Assembly: GCA_012862575.1 (NCBI GenBank)
Contig: BLSF01000044.1
Span: 1 to 64,000, forward strand
Reading direction: 5' to 3'
DNA length: 64,000 nucleotides
Source: Parietichytrium sp. I65-24A
Lineage: Eukaryota; Sar; Bigyra; Thraustochytrida; Thraustochytriidae
Shown here piece after piece: positions 1-9,598 of the stretch (positions are counted from its first letter, which is position 1; each line of letters starts with the position of its first letter). The notes below the pieces were generated by a model. It did not search any database. It was not told the DNA's origin and saw only the letters and a program-made list of their open reading frames with translations. The translations under genes and the position numbers were made by a program.

Positions 1-823
1 ACTGGCCCGGAGGGCAATGCGTGCACGAAGCTGCGCCACCAGTACTGAAGGTTCCAGGTTGGCAAGGAGGACACGAGTTGTCGTGGTTTCTGTCGTTAGG
101 GCTGTACGTGCCCTCTGGGCATGAATGGCAGCCTGCCATGTTGTCCGGTCGGTATTGTCCAGGTCGGCATGAACACATCTCCACGTCGGAGTCGCCAAAC
201 CACCTACGCCCTTCAAATAACAATCGCGAGCAACCATTGCAGTCCGCGTGGCAATACCCAGGTCCTTTGAACACCTCATATGTACACGCTCCATTGCAGC
301 TATACTCCCACGGTACCTTCTCAGGGACCTTGAACCAAGCCCATATGCCGCAACCGAGGAACGGAAGGTTCAATCCGACGTTTTGCCCGCCAACATAGTG
401 CAGACCGACCTGGCCACCCGTCCACGTCCGGATACAGTAGTCCGGATGCGTCGGATTGGACTTGTGTTCCAAGTCAAACTGCTCGTTCCGCAGTGGATGT
501 TGTGCCGCAAACAAACTCTGGACGTACGGGCCGGTCGGCGACTCTTCTTCACCCATGATATACTCTCCTGTTGCCAGGTTCTGGAACGTCACGCGGCCTT
601 CGCGCCTGCGAGCAATCCAGGCCGCTCTGTTTTCGCGGTAATTTTCAACCGCTTTCACCTCACCATTCACCATTCCCAACACCCGTTCGTACTTGACGTG
701 GTAAATCCCCACTAGCCTCTGCCTCCCGTTCTTTACGTCGTCAATTACATGTCCCGTCGCCATCGCCACCATCGCCACCATCGCCACCATCGCCACCATC
801 GCCACCAGCACCGTCCTCCCCAT
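1..823 (-). CDS. Secreted cysteine-rich protein with GCC2/GCC3-type repeats (partial, runs off the left edge)
   Basis: An open frame on the minus strand begins with ATG at 821-823 and stays open for 274 codons to the window edge, so the C-terminus is missing. The first ~22 residues form a signal peptide whose hydrophobic core is a run of Val-Ala-Met units. Residues ~25-200 are not recognised. From ~residue 200 cysteines become dense and the pattern C-x-PG-x(3)-(A/G)-x(4)-C-x(2)-C-P-x-G-T-(Y/F)-S appears twice, as in the ephrin-receptor-like GCC2/GCC3 domain common in protist surface proteins. The missing part probably holds more such repeats and perhaps a membrane anchor. The gene is divergent from the other cysteine-rich gene at 1960-3243. 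Frame, signal peptide and cysteine pattern are seen directly; the surface location is inferred. Confidence 0.72.
   Translation of the reverse strand, partial: MGRTVLVAMVAMVAMVAMVAMATGHVIDDVKNGRQRLVGIYHVKYERVLGMVNGEVKAVENYRENRAAWIARRREGRVTFQNLATGEYIMGEEESPTGPYVQSLFAAQHPLRNEQFDLEHKSNPTHPDYCIRTWTGGQVGLHYVGGQNVGLNLPFLGCGIWAWFKVPEKVPWEYSCNGACTYEVFKGPGYCHADCNGCSRLLFEGRRWFGDSDVEMCSCRPGQYRPDNMAGCHSCPEGTYSPNDRNHDNSCPPCQPGTFSTGGAASCTHCPPGQ
761..807. repeat. 9-bp tandem repeat coding for a signal-peptide core
   Basis: About five copies of the plus-strand unit CATCGCCAC. On the minus strand they read as Val-Ala-Met triplets and supply the hydrophobic core of the signal peptide of the partial gene to the left. 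Confidence 0.85.
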
Positions 824-1048
824 CTCTTCTTCTCAACCAATCTGGGATTGTGTGATTGTGTTGCCATCCACACACACAACCATCCACATCCCATTCTGAT
901 ACTCAGTACCAACGGGGGCTAGAGACGGCTAGAGCCCCCGGGCCAGAATTCTGAAGTGCGTGCCTAGCCACTAGCTAACAGAGAGATAGTGGAAGAAGAG
1001 ATGATAAGAAGGTTTTCCTACTAGTAGCTGACTAGCTAGCTGTTTGTG

Positions 1049-1295
1049 TCAGAAGTGTGAGAGTAAGCACTGATCTTCTTTTGCTATTCTTTTTTCTTCC
1101 TTTTTCTTTGGGATGGACCTCTGGATTCCGACTATACTTTTCCTTAGATGGCTTAATAGAAAAAATCAGAAGAAAATCGGAAACAATTCGGAAAAAATTC
1201 CTGGAAAAAGCACCAAACAAAGGCCGTAATGCGTCCATCCCAAAGAAAAGGAAGAAAAAAGAAAAGAAGATCAGTCAGTGCTTACGCACTTCTGA
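1049..1295. repeat. Foldback element: ~65-bp inverted repeats around a ~115-bp loop
   Basis: The left arm 1049-1117 reads TCAGAAGTG, then TAAGCACTGATCTTC, a T-rich tract, and ends in TTTGGGATGGA. The right arm 1234-1295 is its reverse complement with a few mismatches and small indels. The loop (1118-1233) is AT-rich and non-coding. Size and structure resemble a MITE or foldback element; no flanking target-site duplication was established. Confidence 0.75.
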
Positions 1296-1428
1296 ATGCT
1301 TGTTTTCTCCAAAGAGCATGCTCCCTTGGTTTTTTCTCAAGGGTTTTTTCCTCGTAAATTCAGAATGCTTGTTTTTTCCAAGGAGCATGCTCCCTTGGGT
1401 TTTTCTCAAGGGTTTTTTTCTTGTAAAA
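1291..1428. repeat. Two tandem 69-bp repeats with an internal palindrome
   Basis: Units 1291-1359 and 1360-1428 are nearly identical. Each contains GAGCATGCTC (a perfect palindrome) followed by CCCTTGG and CTCAAGGG, which can pair as a short hairpin. The array abuts the right arm of the foldback element. Confidence 0.8.
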
Positions 1429-1959
1429 AAAAATGTATATCAATGAGCATGCATGCTCCTTGATGTACTCTGCCAAAAGCACTGTCAAGCAAGTCCCTCC
1501 TTGCTGCAAGTACTGGCAAGCAAAGTCTCCAAGTTTGGCACGCGGTTCAGGTGTGTACTTCTCTCACAGAAACTGCACGAGTGACACTCCCTTGAGAGTC
1601 GAGTTGAGACAGACCAAGACGAGCGAAAACAGGCGGAAACAAACAAACAAACAAAACAAAACAAAACAAACGAAGAGATAACTTACAGTGTCCTCATTCC
1701 AAAATAGTCGAGCGACATGCTGTACATTCTTGGTGAGACTACTCAGCCTCCCTGCCCATGTGCTTTAAAAAAAAAGGTTAGATACCAGATACTGAGTACT
1801 AACTCTGATAAATGAGGTCTTCCATGGTCATCCCTAATTCTCATTCGCGGTGCTGCAATCATTACACTGTTAATCAAAATCAAAAAAGCAAGTCATGAAA
1901 GCGGGAAGAGACGAGTGCAGTGGAGAAGGACGTGGAGGCGTTGGAGGAGTGCAAGGAGG

Positions 1960-3243
1960 ATGTCGAGGCTGGAGATGGATGCGTGCAGGACGCTGAATAA
2001 CTGCGCGGCGTGCGTGGTGACGGAGGTGATGTCAAAGGAAGGGCTGAAAAGGTTCGAGGCGTGCTGTTCGTGTAAGGCTGGGTTCAGGCACGCGACGCAG
2101 CATGGACTGTGCGAGATGAACGGCCCGCTGTTTACGGAGATCCATGGGGATTGCGTGCCGTGCGAGGACGGGACGGAGTGCGGGATGTGCCAGGTGGGTC
2201 TGTACTTGGACAGCAGCACCAAGTCGTGCGAGAACAAGCTGACGGGTGGCGCCCAGTGTGAAGAGGAGGAACAGTGCGCGTCTGGGTGGTGCACGAAAGG
2301 CAAGTGCGCGAATAGTGAACTTTGTGAAACGGTGGCGGCGAACGGTGGCTGCGAGACTTGCCAGAGCACGTATTTTGTGAATTCGACGACGAACGGGTGC
2401 GAACCACGAAGGGACAATGGTTCCAGCTGTAACGCAGGTGCGGAGTGCACCAGTGGGTATTGCACGCAAGGTATTTGCTCACGCAGTGCGCGATGTGAAA
2501 CGGTTGGAGCCAACGGAGATTGCTTGACGTGTATCCCCAACTCGTCCTTTGAGGATGGTGACTGCTTAGACCTGGGCTGGACGAGTGCCCAGTTTCGTGC
2601 TTGGCGCGGCGTTGCAATCACAACAATCATCTTGATGATTATTGTGGGGCTCGTTTTTGCATGCACTAAGCGGAAGAGCTTGTGCCGGCAGCTAAATGCC
2701 ACAGAAGAGTCACGACAAACGCAAGGCTTGTTGAATCCTGAGCAACCTGAAAACCAAGGTGAGCATCTAGCCGAACAAGGATACGAAAACGAAGGCCAAG
2801 AACAAGAAATGCTGCCATCTGATCTGCAAAAGCCGGGCCAACAGGGCAGCGACGTTAACTCTACCCTCCCTTCAAGCGCGGAATCAGGACCACGAAGGCG
2901 TGCCTCTCGCCGCGAGGTTATAGAGTATAAAGCACAACAGCAACTGGCATCCCAACTCCGAAAGTTCGCGGATTCTGGCGCCGCAGATAGTGAAGAGAAA
3001 AGGTTGATGGAGTTGATGTTGAATTCTGAGCCACATGAAAACGATCAGGGCGGAGGGGATAACGGTGTAGACCTTCACCTCCTGCAAAACGCAGAGTCGG
3101 GACCACGAAAACGTCCTTCACGCCGCGAGCGTACAGAAGCACAACGGGAACTTGAATTAAAACGAAGCCAATCGTTCGTAAAATCTGGCGGGACTCGGGA
3201 TGCAGAGATTAAGTCGGTGGATGTTGTGATTTCGAACGAATGA
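1960..3243 (+). CDS. Cysteine-rich single-pass membrane protein (5' end unresolved)
   Basis: The frame encodes ~427 residues from the first in-frame ATG. Residues ~8-210 contain about 30 cysteines in repeated modules of the form C-x(4)-CxSG(W/Y)C-x(2)-(G/K)-x-C, like the EGF/furin-like surface proteins of protists. A hydrophobic segment at ~218-235 (starting GVAITTIILMII) followed by Lys/Arg is a transmembrane helix with a positive cytoplasmic anchor. The tail is charged and contains two copies of an ESGPR(R/K)R-x-SRRE motif, near residues 308 and 378. No signal peptide is encoded after this ATG. Another frame between about 1899 and 1990 has coding character (Glu/Lys-rich, ending GCVQDAE), so an upstream exon or a frameshift near 1990 is likely. 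The start given is therefore provisional. Function is unknown; a surface receptor or adhesin is an inference. Confidence 0.65.
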   Translation: MSRLEMDACRTLNNCAACVVTEVMSKEGLKRFEACCSCKAGFRHATQHGLCEMNGPLFTEIHGDCVPCEDGTECGMCQVGLYLDSSTKSCENKLTGGAQCEEEEQCASGWCTKGKCANSELCETVAANGGCETCQSTYFVNSTTNGCEPRRDNGSSCNAGAECTSGYCTQGICSRSARCETVGANGDCLTCIPNSSFEDGDCLDLGWTSAQFRAWRGVAITTIILMIIVGLVFACTKRKSLCRQLNATEESRQTQGLLNPEQPENQGEHLAEQGYENEGQEQEMLPSDLQKPGQQGSDVNSTLPSSAESGPRRRASRREVIEYKAQQQLASQLRKFADSGAADSEEKRLMELMLNSEPHENDQGGGDNGVDLHLLQNAESGPRKRPSRRERTEAQRELELKRSQSFVKSGGTRDAEIKSVDVVISNE

Positions 3244-4381
3244 ACGAAAAGGGCAACTTCCACTTGAAAGAGCAAGATTGTTGACATGTGAGACAATGTG
3301 AAACGCTGTGAGGGGTTTGGAAAGGTAGGGGCAAGACTCCGGTGAGCAGTTCGATCTGCGAGACCTGACATGCCTCGCCTGTCAGTTCCTTGGAATACTA
3401 TTTTCGAATAGTCGCAGTTGGCGTTCGCACCGCCTCCTGCGTAACCTCTCCGATGACAATGCATTCTGCTTGGCGAAAAAACAACCAGCAGTTCCTTTGC
3501 TGTAGTTCAGTAAGAAGAAGAAGAAGGAGAGGGACCAAGCTGCTCACCGGGTTCAGGGTGGAACGACAGTTCGTTGGACTTCAAAATCTTTTTTAATTGC
3601 GAAGAATTTGCTCTTAAACACTGTGAAATTAAAATCAAAATTTATTGGCGCTGTCAAAGTCAAATAAAAAAGGGAGGGACGTGGTCCCCGCCGGGTCCGT
3701 GCTGGTCCCGTGCATGAGGAGAGTTTGCAAGGCGTTAAAAAACACTGCAAATGGCTTGCTTAGTTCATTATACGGCTTAAAAACTTNTGTTCATTATACG
3801 GCTTAAAACTTAAAACTGCAAGAGCTCTTTCAAAGAGCTTGCTTTTTTAAAATTAATTTTAACAAGGTGAATGTGAACTCTCTTCAACAAACGGTACTGT
3901 GTAAAACGATAGGGAGGTTGCGGTCCGCCCGAGTCCCTGCCGGTCCAGTGCCAACTACGCCTGCCAGAGAGGAAAAATTTGGATTGAAATTTTATCTAAA
4001 GAGAGACTGATCTACGAGCCCTTCAAACAAGCACAGGTGGCGCAGCCGACATGTGCAAGCCCGTAGGCAAAGTCATGCTTACTCGGTGCATAGGCTCCTC
4101 AACGTACCCCTGCCAAAATAAGAAAGGAACACAATTCTGAGTCTCATTCTAAGATAAAAAAGAAGCAACGGTGACTGTATTTTGATTATTTTTCCATTCA
4201 CAATTCAGAGTTCGCAGATCATATTTTAGAACCACTTGGGGCTCAAATTCAGAGCTGCATAACAAGTTATCTTCGCTGTCCGTTTGACCGTGAATCGTGG
4301 CCGCTTTGTGTAGTTGTAGAGTTTACATATTGCTTTAATTCATCAAAACTAAATCTATAACATTCCTCTGGAGGCCACAAA
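3244..4381. other. Spacer with a single-N junction and a fragment of a dispersed element
   Basis: No gene seen. It contains an isolated N at 3787 whose two sides repeat the same ~20 bp (GTTCATTATACGGCTTAAAA), a short hairpin around 3823-3841 (AGAGCTCTTTCAAAGAGCT), an AT-rich palindromic stretch near 3846-3862 and, at 4050-4095, a short match to the GC-palindrome element at 11.7 and 24.0 kb (GCTTACTCGGTGCATAGGCT). Confidence 0.6.
3787..3787. other. Single-N assembly junction
   Basis: The left flank ends in GTTCATTATACGGCTTAAAAACTT and the right flank begins with nearly the same bases, which looks like two contig ends joined without merging their overlap. Confidence 0.7.
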
Positions 4382-6019
4382 CTAATTACGAACCAATCCG
4401 CAGCCATACATGGCCTTCTTTTCGCTTCGAGGGGTGTGCTTCTTTGCGTACTTTGGACTGACGCCGAAGGTAACTCCCATGCCCATATCCTTGTGCCAAG
4501 AGATATGGCAATGGAAAGCCCAGTAGCCAGGATTGTCAGCGATGAAGCGAATCCGGACCCAGCCGCAGGGTGTAGTGGCGTCCGCCAATGACTCGAGACC
4601 GGAGCGGCGATAGGCGTGGTTGAAGGCATTGAGGGAGTAGGTATCACGCAGTACAGGTGATTCCAACTCAACATCCGCCTCGGCACTGTATTCGCCAGAG
4701 CCAGCGCTCATGACCCAGAAGCGGTGACCGTGCAAGTGTATTGGATGTGCCTCGCAAATTCCGAGAAGTCCTACGGTGTTCTGGACAATCACATCCACGA
4801 CATCATCTTTATTCAAGTTGTATAGGCTCGCCGCCACCTCGTCTGTGATGTCTACTTTGTTGAACAACTTCTGCATAAGAAGCGGCGTAGCAGGAAGTTC
4901 CCAGAACACATGGTTGAAATGCATTCCGAGGCGACCGTCGACGTACTCCAAGTTTACTTCGAATTTAAAACTGCGGTCAGCCTTCTTTGGTGGACTTGCT
5001 TCTTGGGTAGTATCACCCTTGATCGTGTCAAACTCCCAGGTTGCTGGCAAACCTTCGGTGAGAAATGTGCTGGGCAGCTCAATTGGCGTTTCAGTGCTGT
5101 TGTTGTACACAAAGCTGGACCGAAAGATGTAATTCGTGAGATCTTCGACGAACCAGTACTCCTGGGCAACAATGTACTCGTACGCCGTTCCTTCCGACTT
5201 GGTGTTGAGAACCAAATCGAGCCGTTGTCCGGAAGACAAGTCGACAGATGCGACATCAACTGGCACGACCTTGGTGCTGTCAGCGGCCACAATTTGCAGG
5301 GTGTGATCTGCGATACCGAAAGACATGGTGACGAAAGCTGCGGCGTTGAGAACTCTGATCAGGTAAGTCTTTGAAGGCTCCAATTCAAGTGCTTCCGAGG
5401 CTGACGCAAGTTTTCCATTAACTAGGATTCCTTGTCCCGCAGCTGGAAAATATTCGCCCGGGACTTTCTCCAACAGGAGCTGTCCTGCGTTTACAATGTA
5501 AGGGAGGTTGTAGTATTCATTGAAGATAAGAACAAACTCGCCGTCATACTCAACCTTGTTCTTGGGGCGCTCCTCAACAATGAATGCTCCGGAAACCCCT
5601 CCGACCCTGGTTGCAGCGGTGTGGCCGTGGTACCAGTATGTACCAGCGCGGTTTGCGTTGAAGCTGTATGTTCGAGAAGACTTGTAAGGAATTGGGCATT
5701 CAGTCACGTATGTGGTCCCGTCTGCGTAGTTTGTGTTTTTCTGATCAACGCCATGGAAGTGGACACTGAGTCCTTCAGCTCCTGCGAAGAGGTTGTTGGT
5801 CACAGTGACTTCCACATCGTCTCCCTCCGTGACGCGGAGGACAGGTCCAGGTGTCTGCCCGTTGACGGCGATTCCCAAGATGGGGGCGAGGTCAGGGTCT
5901 ACCTCCACCATGGAATTTTCTATGTTGAGCTCGAACTTGACAGTCTTCGCATCTGCACTGACCGCGAGGGCCAGCAACGAAGCTGTCACGGTCAGCGCTT
6001 TCATCATTATCATTATCAT
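4382..6019 (-). CDS. Secreted multicopper oxidase, laccase-like
   Basis: This is a complete single-exon frame of 545 residues starting at ATG 6017-6019. Residues ~1-24 form a signal peptide, so the protein is secreted or vacuolar. All four copper-binding motifs of three-cupredoxin oxidases are visible: HFHG (H87, H89), YWYHGH (H131, H133), HPIHLHGH near residue 424 and HCHISWHKDMGM near residue 502, the last holding the type 1 copper Cys-His-Met ligands. Such enzymes oxidise phenols, amines, ascorbate or metal ions by one electron each and reduce O2 to water. The length matches laccases and ascorbate oxidases (500-600 residues). The substrate cannot be read from the sequence. No pathway partner lies nearby. 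A C-rich motif sits 22-51 bp upstream of the start. Confidence 0.93.
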   Translation of the reverse strand: MIMIMMKALTVTASLLALAVSADAKTVKFELNIENSMVEVDPDLAPILGIAVNGQTPGPVLRVTEGDDVEVTVTNNLFAGAEGLSVHFHGVDQKNTNYADGTTYVTECPIPYKSSRTYSFNANRAGTYWYHGHTAATRVGGVSGAFIVEERPKNKVEYDGEFVLIFNEYYNLPYIVNAGQLLLEKVPGEYFPAAGQGILVNGKLASASEALELEPSKTYLIRVLNAAAFVTMSFGIADHTLQIVAADSTKVVPVDVASVDLSSGQRLDLVLNTKSEGTAYEYIVAQEYWFVEDLTNYIFRSSFVYNNSTETPIELPSTFLTEGLPATWEFDTIKGDTTQEASPPKKADRSFKFEVNLEYVDGRLGMHFNHVFWELPATPLLMQKLFNKVDITDEVAASLYNLNKDDVVDVIVQNTVGLLGICEAHPIHLHGHRFWVMSAGSGEYSAEADVELESPVLRDTYSLNAFNHAYRRSGLESLADATTPCGWVRIRFIADNPGYWAFHCHISWHKDMGMGVTFGVSPKYAKKHTPRSEKKAMYGCGLVRN

Positions 6020-6040
6020 GTTTCAGGCAAGTGGCTGTTC

Positions 6041-6070
6041 GGTGTTTGGCGTTTGATGTTTGGTGTTTGG
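6041..6070 (-). promoter_or_regulatory. Telo-box-like CCAAAC repeats just upstream of the oxidase start
   Basis: Read in the direction of the gene, this is a run of CCAAACACC/CCAAACATC/CCAAACGCC units ending ~22 bp before the ATG. A similar run in the same orientation precedes the methyltransferase and SPRY-IQ genes. The regulatory role is inferred. Confidence 0.4.
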
Positions 6071-8237
6071 ATGCACCATCGACCACAATTCACTTTGCAA
6101 ATTTTGCACGCTCCTCCTATCTCCCTTCACAGTGTTCTTAATGCTCAACTACACACTTCCTCCAGGGATCTTTAGCTACTAGCGAGGCTAGTCTGGCAGT
6201 ATACTACGAGTACTCACTTCGGGAAAAAAGAAATATGCTCCTCTAGTAGCTAGCTCTACTAGTAGAGAATGGCGCTATGAGATCTCCATGCGCCGAACTC
6301 ACCCACGTTCGATCTTCTCCTCTCATCTCCTCTCTTCAGGCGCGGAACAAGGCAACAGGCGTCGGGCGATCAATTACTACTGAGAATTTTAATGCGCGTT
6401 GTGCACCGCGTGCTCACCGTTCAGTATTCACATGTGTAACTGGCAATCAGAATCAATGCACCAAAAGAAGTGGACAGCGAACGCTCTTCCCAATCTACCT
6501 GGTTTCCTTCCACCGTCACGTCAGTACTTGCGCCAACTCAACGCCAGCAAAGGGACCAACTCAAAACCAGCCTGACACTGAGTCCTGGACNTCCAGCCTG
6601 ACACTGAGTCTCGGACGTTAGCGATAGGGAGTCAGAGAGGGAAAGGGAGCCATCGCGAGTTCGCATTCACCACAATTGCGCACCCGGTCTGCTTCTTTCA
6701 CCATGTCAATACATTAGCGAAGCGCCCCTCTCGTCCAAGTCTTTGCCCTTTCAAACGCCCCTTCTTCTGCGCTCGTTGAAACGACCAAGCTCCAGATGCA
6801 AAAGGGGGGCGGGGCGAGAACTAACAACACCAATCGAAACCGAGCTTGCTTCTTTTTACATTTCCACAACACCAATCGGAACTGAGCTTGCTTCTTTTAC
6901 ACTCCCTTTCTCTCCCCATGTACCAAGCACCAAGTTGGCTCAAAATCACTTCTAGCCTTGGGACCGGTATGCACTGCACCGGGACGAATCTGCTTGCTTC
7001 TCCTGCCACTCAATTGCCGTGCATCCCCTGCAGATGGTCCATCAGTTTGATTCTTTTTCAGTGCTTCCGAGTCTCTCCACATGTTCACAATCCGTTGACG
7101 TGCGACTACGCCGTGACCTACGACCTACTCTAGTCTAGCTAGCTGCTAAGAGTACATGCATTCCTAGCTAGTGCAGCACCTCTGCTATTCGGAGACGTTG
7201 ATGCTTTACTCAGCCTGAGGACGATCTGTAAGAGTCGCGAGAGGTGGACTAGGATCTCAGAAATGGGTTCCGCGACTGAACGGTCACATTTAGTGAAGCG
7301 TAAACAAACCCTATCGAAAGGTGGGGTGATTGCGGGCCATCACGTCTTAATTGCTATAGATTTTGGTGGATGGTTGTAGATTGCAGGACGCCGTGATGTG
7401 CTGGCAACGGATTGTTTTGCGCTGTTCAGAAAAATTCCGAGCGCTGAACACGGTTCCGGCACTTTCCATGAGACTCGCCTTTGTTCATTAAATTTCGAAA
7501 GTCAGTGTGAATCCTCAAATTCTTGCAGCTGCGCGAAATTCTCCGAAGACTTGAATGGACCGTGGGCGATGGACACAGTCGTGGGTTTTGGAGATTTGAC
7601 TTGCATACTAGGTACCGGATTGAGTACCACAATCCCTCCTGCTGCTGCTTCTTTTTCACACTGGCATCAACGTAGTAAGAAAGTCTTTCAGCTTGCATTC
7701 ATTGGTACATTCTGGCGTTGCGCCCCTGCTTCTCTGAGAGGTCGTGAGTTCTCTCCCCGTCGGTGCATTCGGCGCGTACCTAATAAAAATAAGAAAAAAG
7801 AACGAAAGGCCCCTCCATGTTCATGCAGTTTATTTGACTCCCATATACGTTAACTCATCAAATTCTAACCACTGCGCGAACTCTGCCCTGTGTCCGTGTC
7901 TTTCTTCTTTTCAGGGTGTTCTCATGCGCCAGTACCGTACCAGTACTTTTCAGCCAAGGAACCAAAGAGAACAAGGAACAAGGAGCCTCACTGAACAAGG
8001 CGCTAGTCCGTGAAATCATGGTTCCGGTACCGGTGTCTCAGACTGTTGTGCTCCTTCTAAACGATGGAAAGCGTGCTGCTCTGTTGACCGCCCAGAGAGA
8101 TAAAAATCCCAAAAAACCCTCTCTTTGCTCAAGAAAACCCGTCCGAAATTGGTCGCTCGTGACTAATTTCGGCTCCCTGGGGTTTGACGACAGCCTGAGA
8201 GACAAGTAAGGATCCAAGGCAAAGTACTAAACCAAAA
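6071..8237. other. Gene-poor spacer with a single-N junction
   Basis: Only short, unconvincing frames are present. An isolated N at 6591 separates two copies of CCAGCCTGACACTGAGTC, another contig-end-like junction. CTAG-rich clusters occur at ~6175-6270 and 7128-7175, and a short direct repeat (CACCAATCG-AACTGAGCTTGCTTCTTTT type) at 6828-6898. Confidence 0.55.
6591..6591. other. Single-N assembly junction
   Basis: The flanks repeat CCAGCCTGACACTGAGTC on both sides, consistent with unmerged contig ends. Confidence 0.7.
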
Positions 8238-9170
8238 ATGTTCAAGGCCAGGCCAGCAAAACAAGGTGGCGATGCGAAAGACGACATTGTGCGTTCGGAT
8301 CCAAGCCCACCTAAAAGCAGAAAGACACGAAAAGTGGTCCAGGAACCTTAACACAAAAAACTTCAGGACCTGGAAAGACGCATGACCGAAGCAATGAAGA
8401 ACCAAATCAGCCACGCTATTCATGAATTGGCAAAGTCCTGGAAAGGCAATTCACCAAGTACTCTCGGTTGAGAAAGTGTTCGGGACCTTTCCAAGCAGCC
8501 AGTCGCTGATATGGAGCCGCCCGAGCAGTTCTCCCATTCACTAGACTTGGACAGCGTTCTTCAACTTCAGAAGATGATGCAAGGGGCCAGCCAACAACCC
8601 AACTCGACGACACTGTTGACTTGCAAGATTATGGCGACGGGCAAGATGGTGATGAAGGGCCACAGACGCCAGAATCTACGACTGCGGCGGCAGCAACGAC
8701 ACCACCTCCACCTGCAGTGATTCCTTCTCTACCGCACACTTCCGACAAGCCGCCAGCCCTCGTGGATAGGTCACTGTCTCCTGACAACAATGCTTCAACT
8801 TCATTCCCTCTCCAATAGCTGCTCAACACAGCTCAGCGACGAACACGACAGATCGCCCTCTCCAAAAGCTGCTCAACACAGCTCAGCGACGAACACGACA
8901 GATTGCCCAAGTGAACAGGTCCTAGGTGACGAAGTATCCAGTTCCTTCCTTCAGAGATGTTTCTGCAGAATTTGCGCGAGAAGATATCTGACTACTATAC
9001 AGCCAAATTACACCCTCGCGGAAGTAAGGGCAACAACAAGGTCATCCGTTTTCAGCTCTGCCATGCATCAGGCATCGAGGAGAATGACAGTATTCTGATC
9101 TTTGGAAACTTTCCGTTCAAGAACAGTTTCTCCCTAGCGACAGCCACCCTCACTGGCGGGGCTCAAGGCA
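8238..9170 (+). pseudogene. Decayed protein-coding region, family unknown
   Basis: A frame from ATG 8238 encodes a charged stretch interrupted by in-frame stops (near 8350 and 8469). Coding character then moves between frames: an Asp/Gln-rich then Thr/Pro/Ala-rich segment (QDYGDGQDGDEG, then PPPPAV) to 8818, and a further segment from 8957 containing REKISDYYTAKL and ENDSILIFGNFPF that fades after ~9170. The pattern suggests an old gene with several indels and stops, or exons of a poorly resolved gene. The 50-bp tandem repeat at 8806-8905 lies inside it and may be part of the damage. No family is recognised. Confidence 0.35.
8806..8905. repeat. 50-bp direct tandem repeat, two copies
   Basis: Units 8806-8855 and 8856-8905 begin CCCTCTCCAA(T/A)AGCTGCTC and differ at only one or two bases, implying a recent local duplication. 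Confidence 0.9.
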
Positions 9171-9598
9171 AGCGGAGATGCTTACTTTACTCACAGTGCT
9201 TTACGCTTTACCTAGGCGAAGAGAAGTGCTTACCGGTACTGACAATGAGTAGTACTCAGTACGCACTTCTATTTCGCTCAATTCGTGCATTTAGGGTAGG
9301 CGCGCCTCCAACCACACCAGGATACGTACTCGTTACGAGGTCGGAAAAGGGTTTGTGCAAACGCCATCACAATACCTTGGAAATTATTTGCATAGCTCAC
9401 TTGGCACAGGAAAGAAATTGTGCTTATGATGCGAATTGTCCGAGATGCTTTGAGATAGGGTTTCAACGTTTCTTTTAGTCATATTGGTTGAAAGCTTCAT
9501 GAAAAAGGTAGTACTTTTGAGCATGCATGTCTTAATCTTCACTTTCGTCTCTGAAGCTTGCCTCGAGAATCGCCTGAATTCCTCAAAACCCGTGAAGC
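9171..9598. other. Spacer downstream of the methyltransferase gene
   Basis: No gene is seen. It contains a GTACTCAGTAC-type motif near 9250-9262. Confidence 0.5.

Larger units (their letters stand above)
824..1959. other. Spacer between two divergent cysteine-rich genes
   Basis: No credible gene seen. It holds a foldback repeat (1049-1295), a 69-bp tandem repeat (1291-1428), CTAG-rich stretches near 1016-1042, a (CAAAA)-like run near 1640-1672 and a GATACTGAGTACT motif near 1790. Missing 5' sequence of the following gene (signal peptide exon) may lie between about 1680 and 1960, but I could not fix splice sites. Confidence 0.6.

Noticed and set aside
1032-1446. Lys/Phe-rich frames on both strands
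   Set aside because: They are translations of the T-rich/A-rich arms of the foldback repeat and the 69-bp tandem repeat.
5432-6175. 247-codon plus-strand frame opposite the multicopper oxidase
   Set aside because: It is antisense to copper-site codons of a clear enzyme gene and shows no domain.
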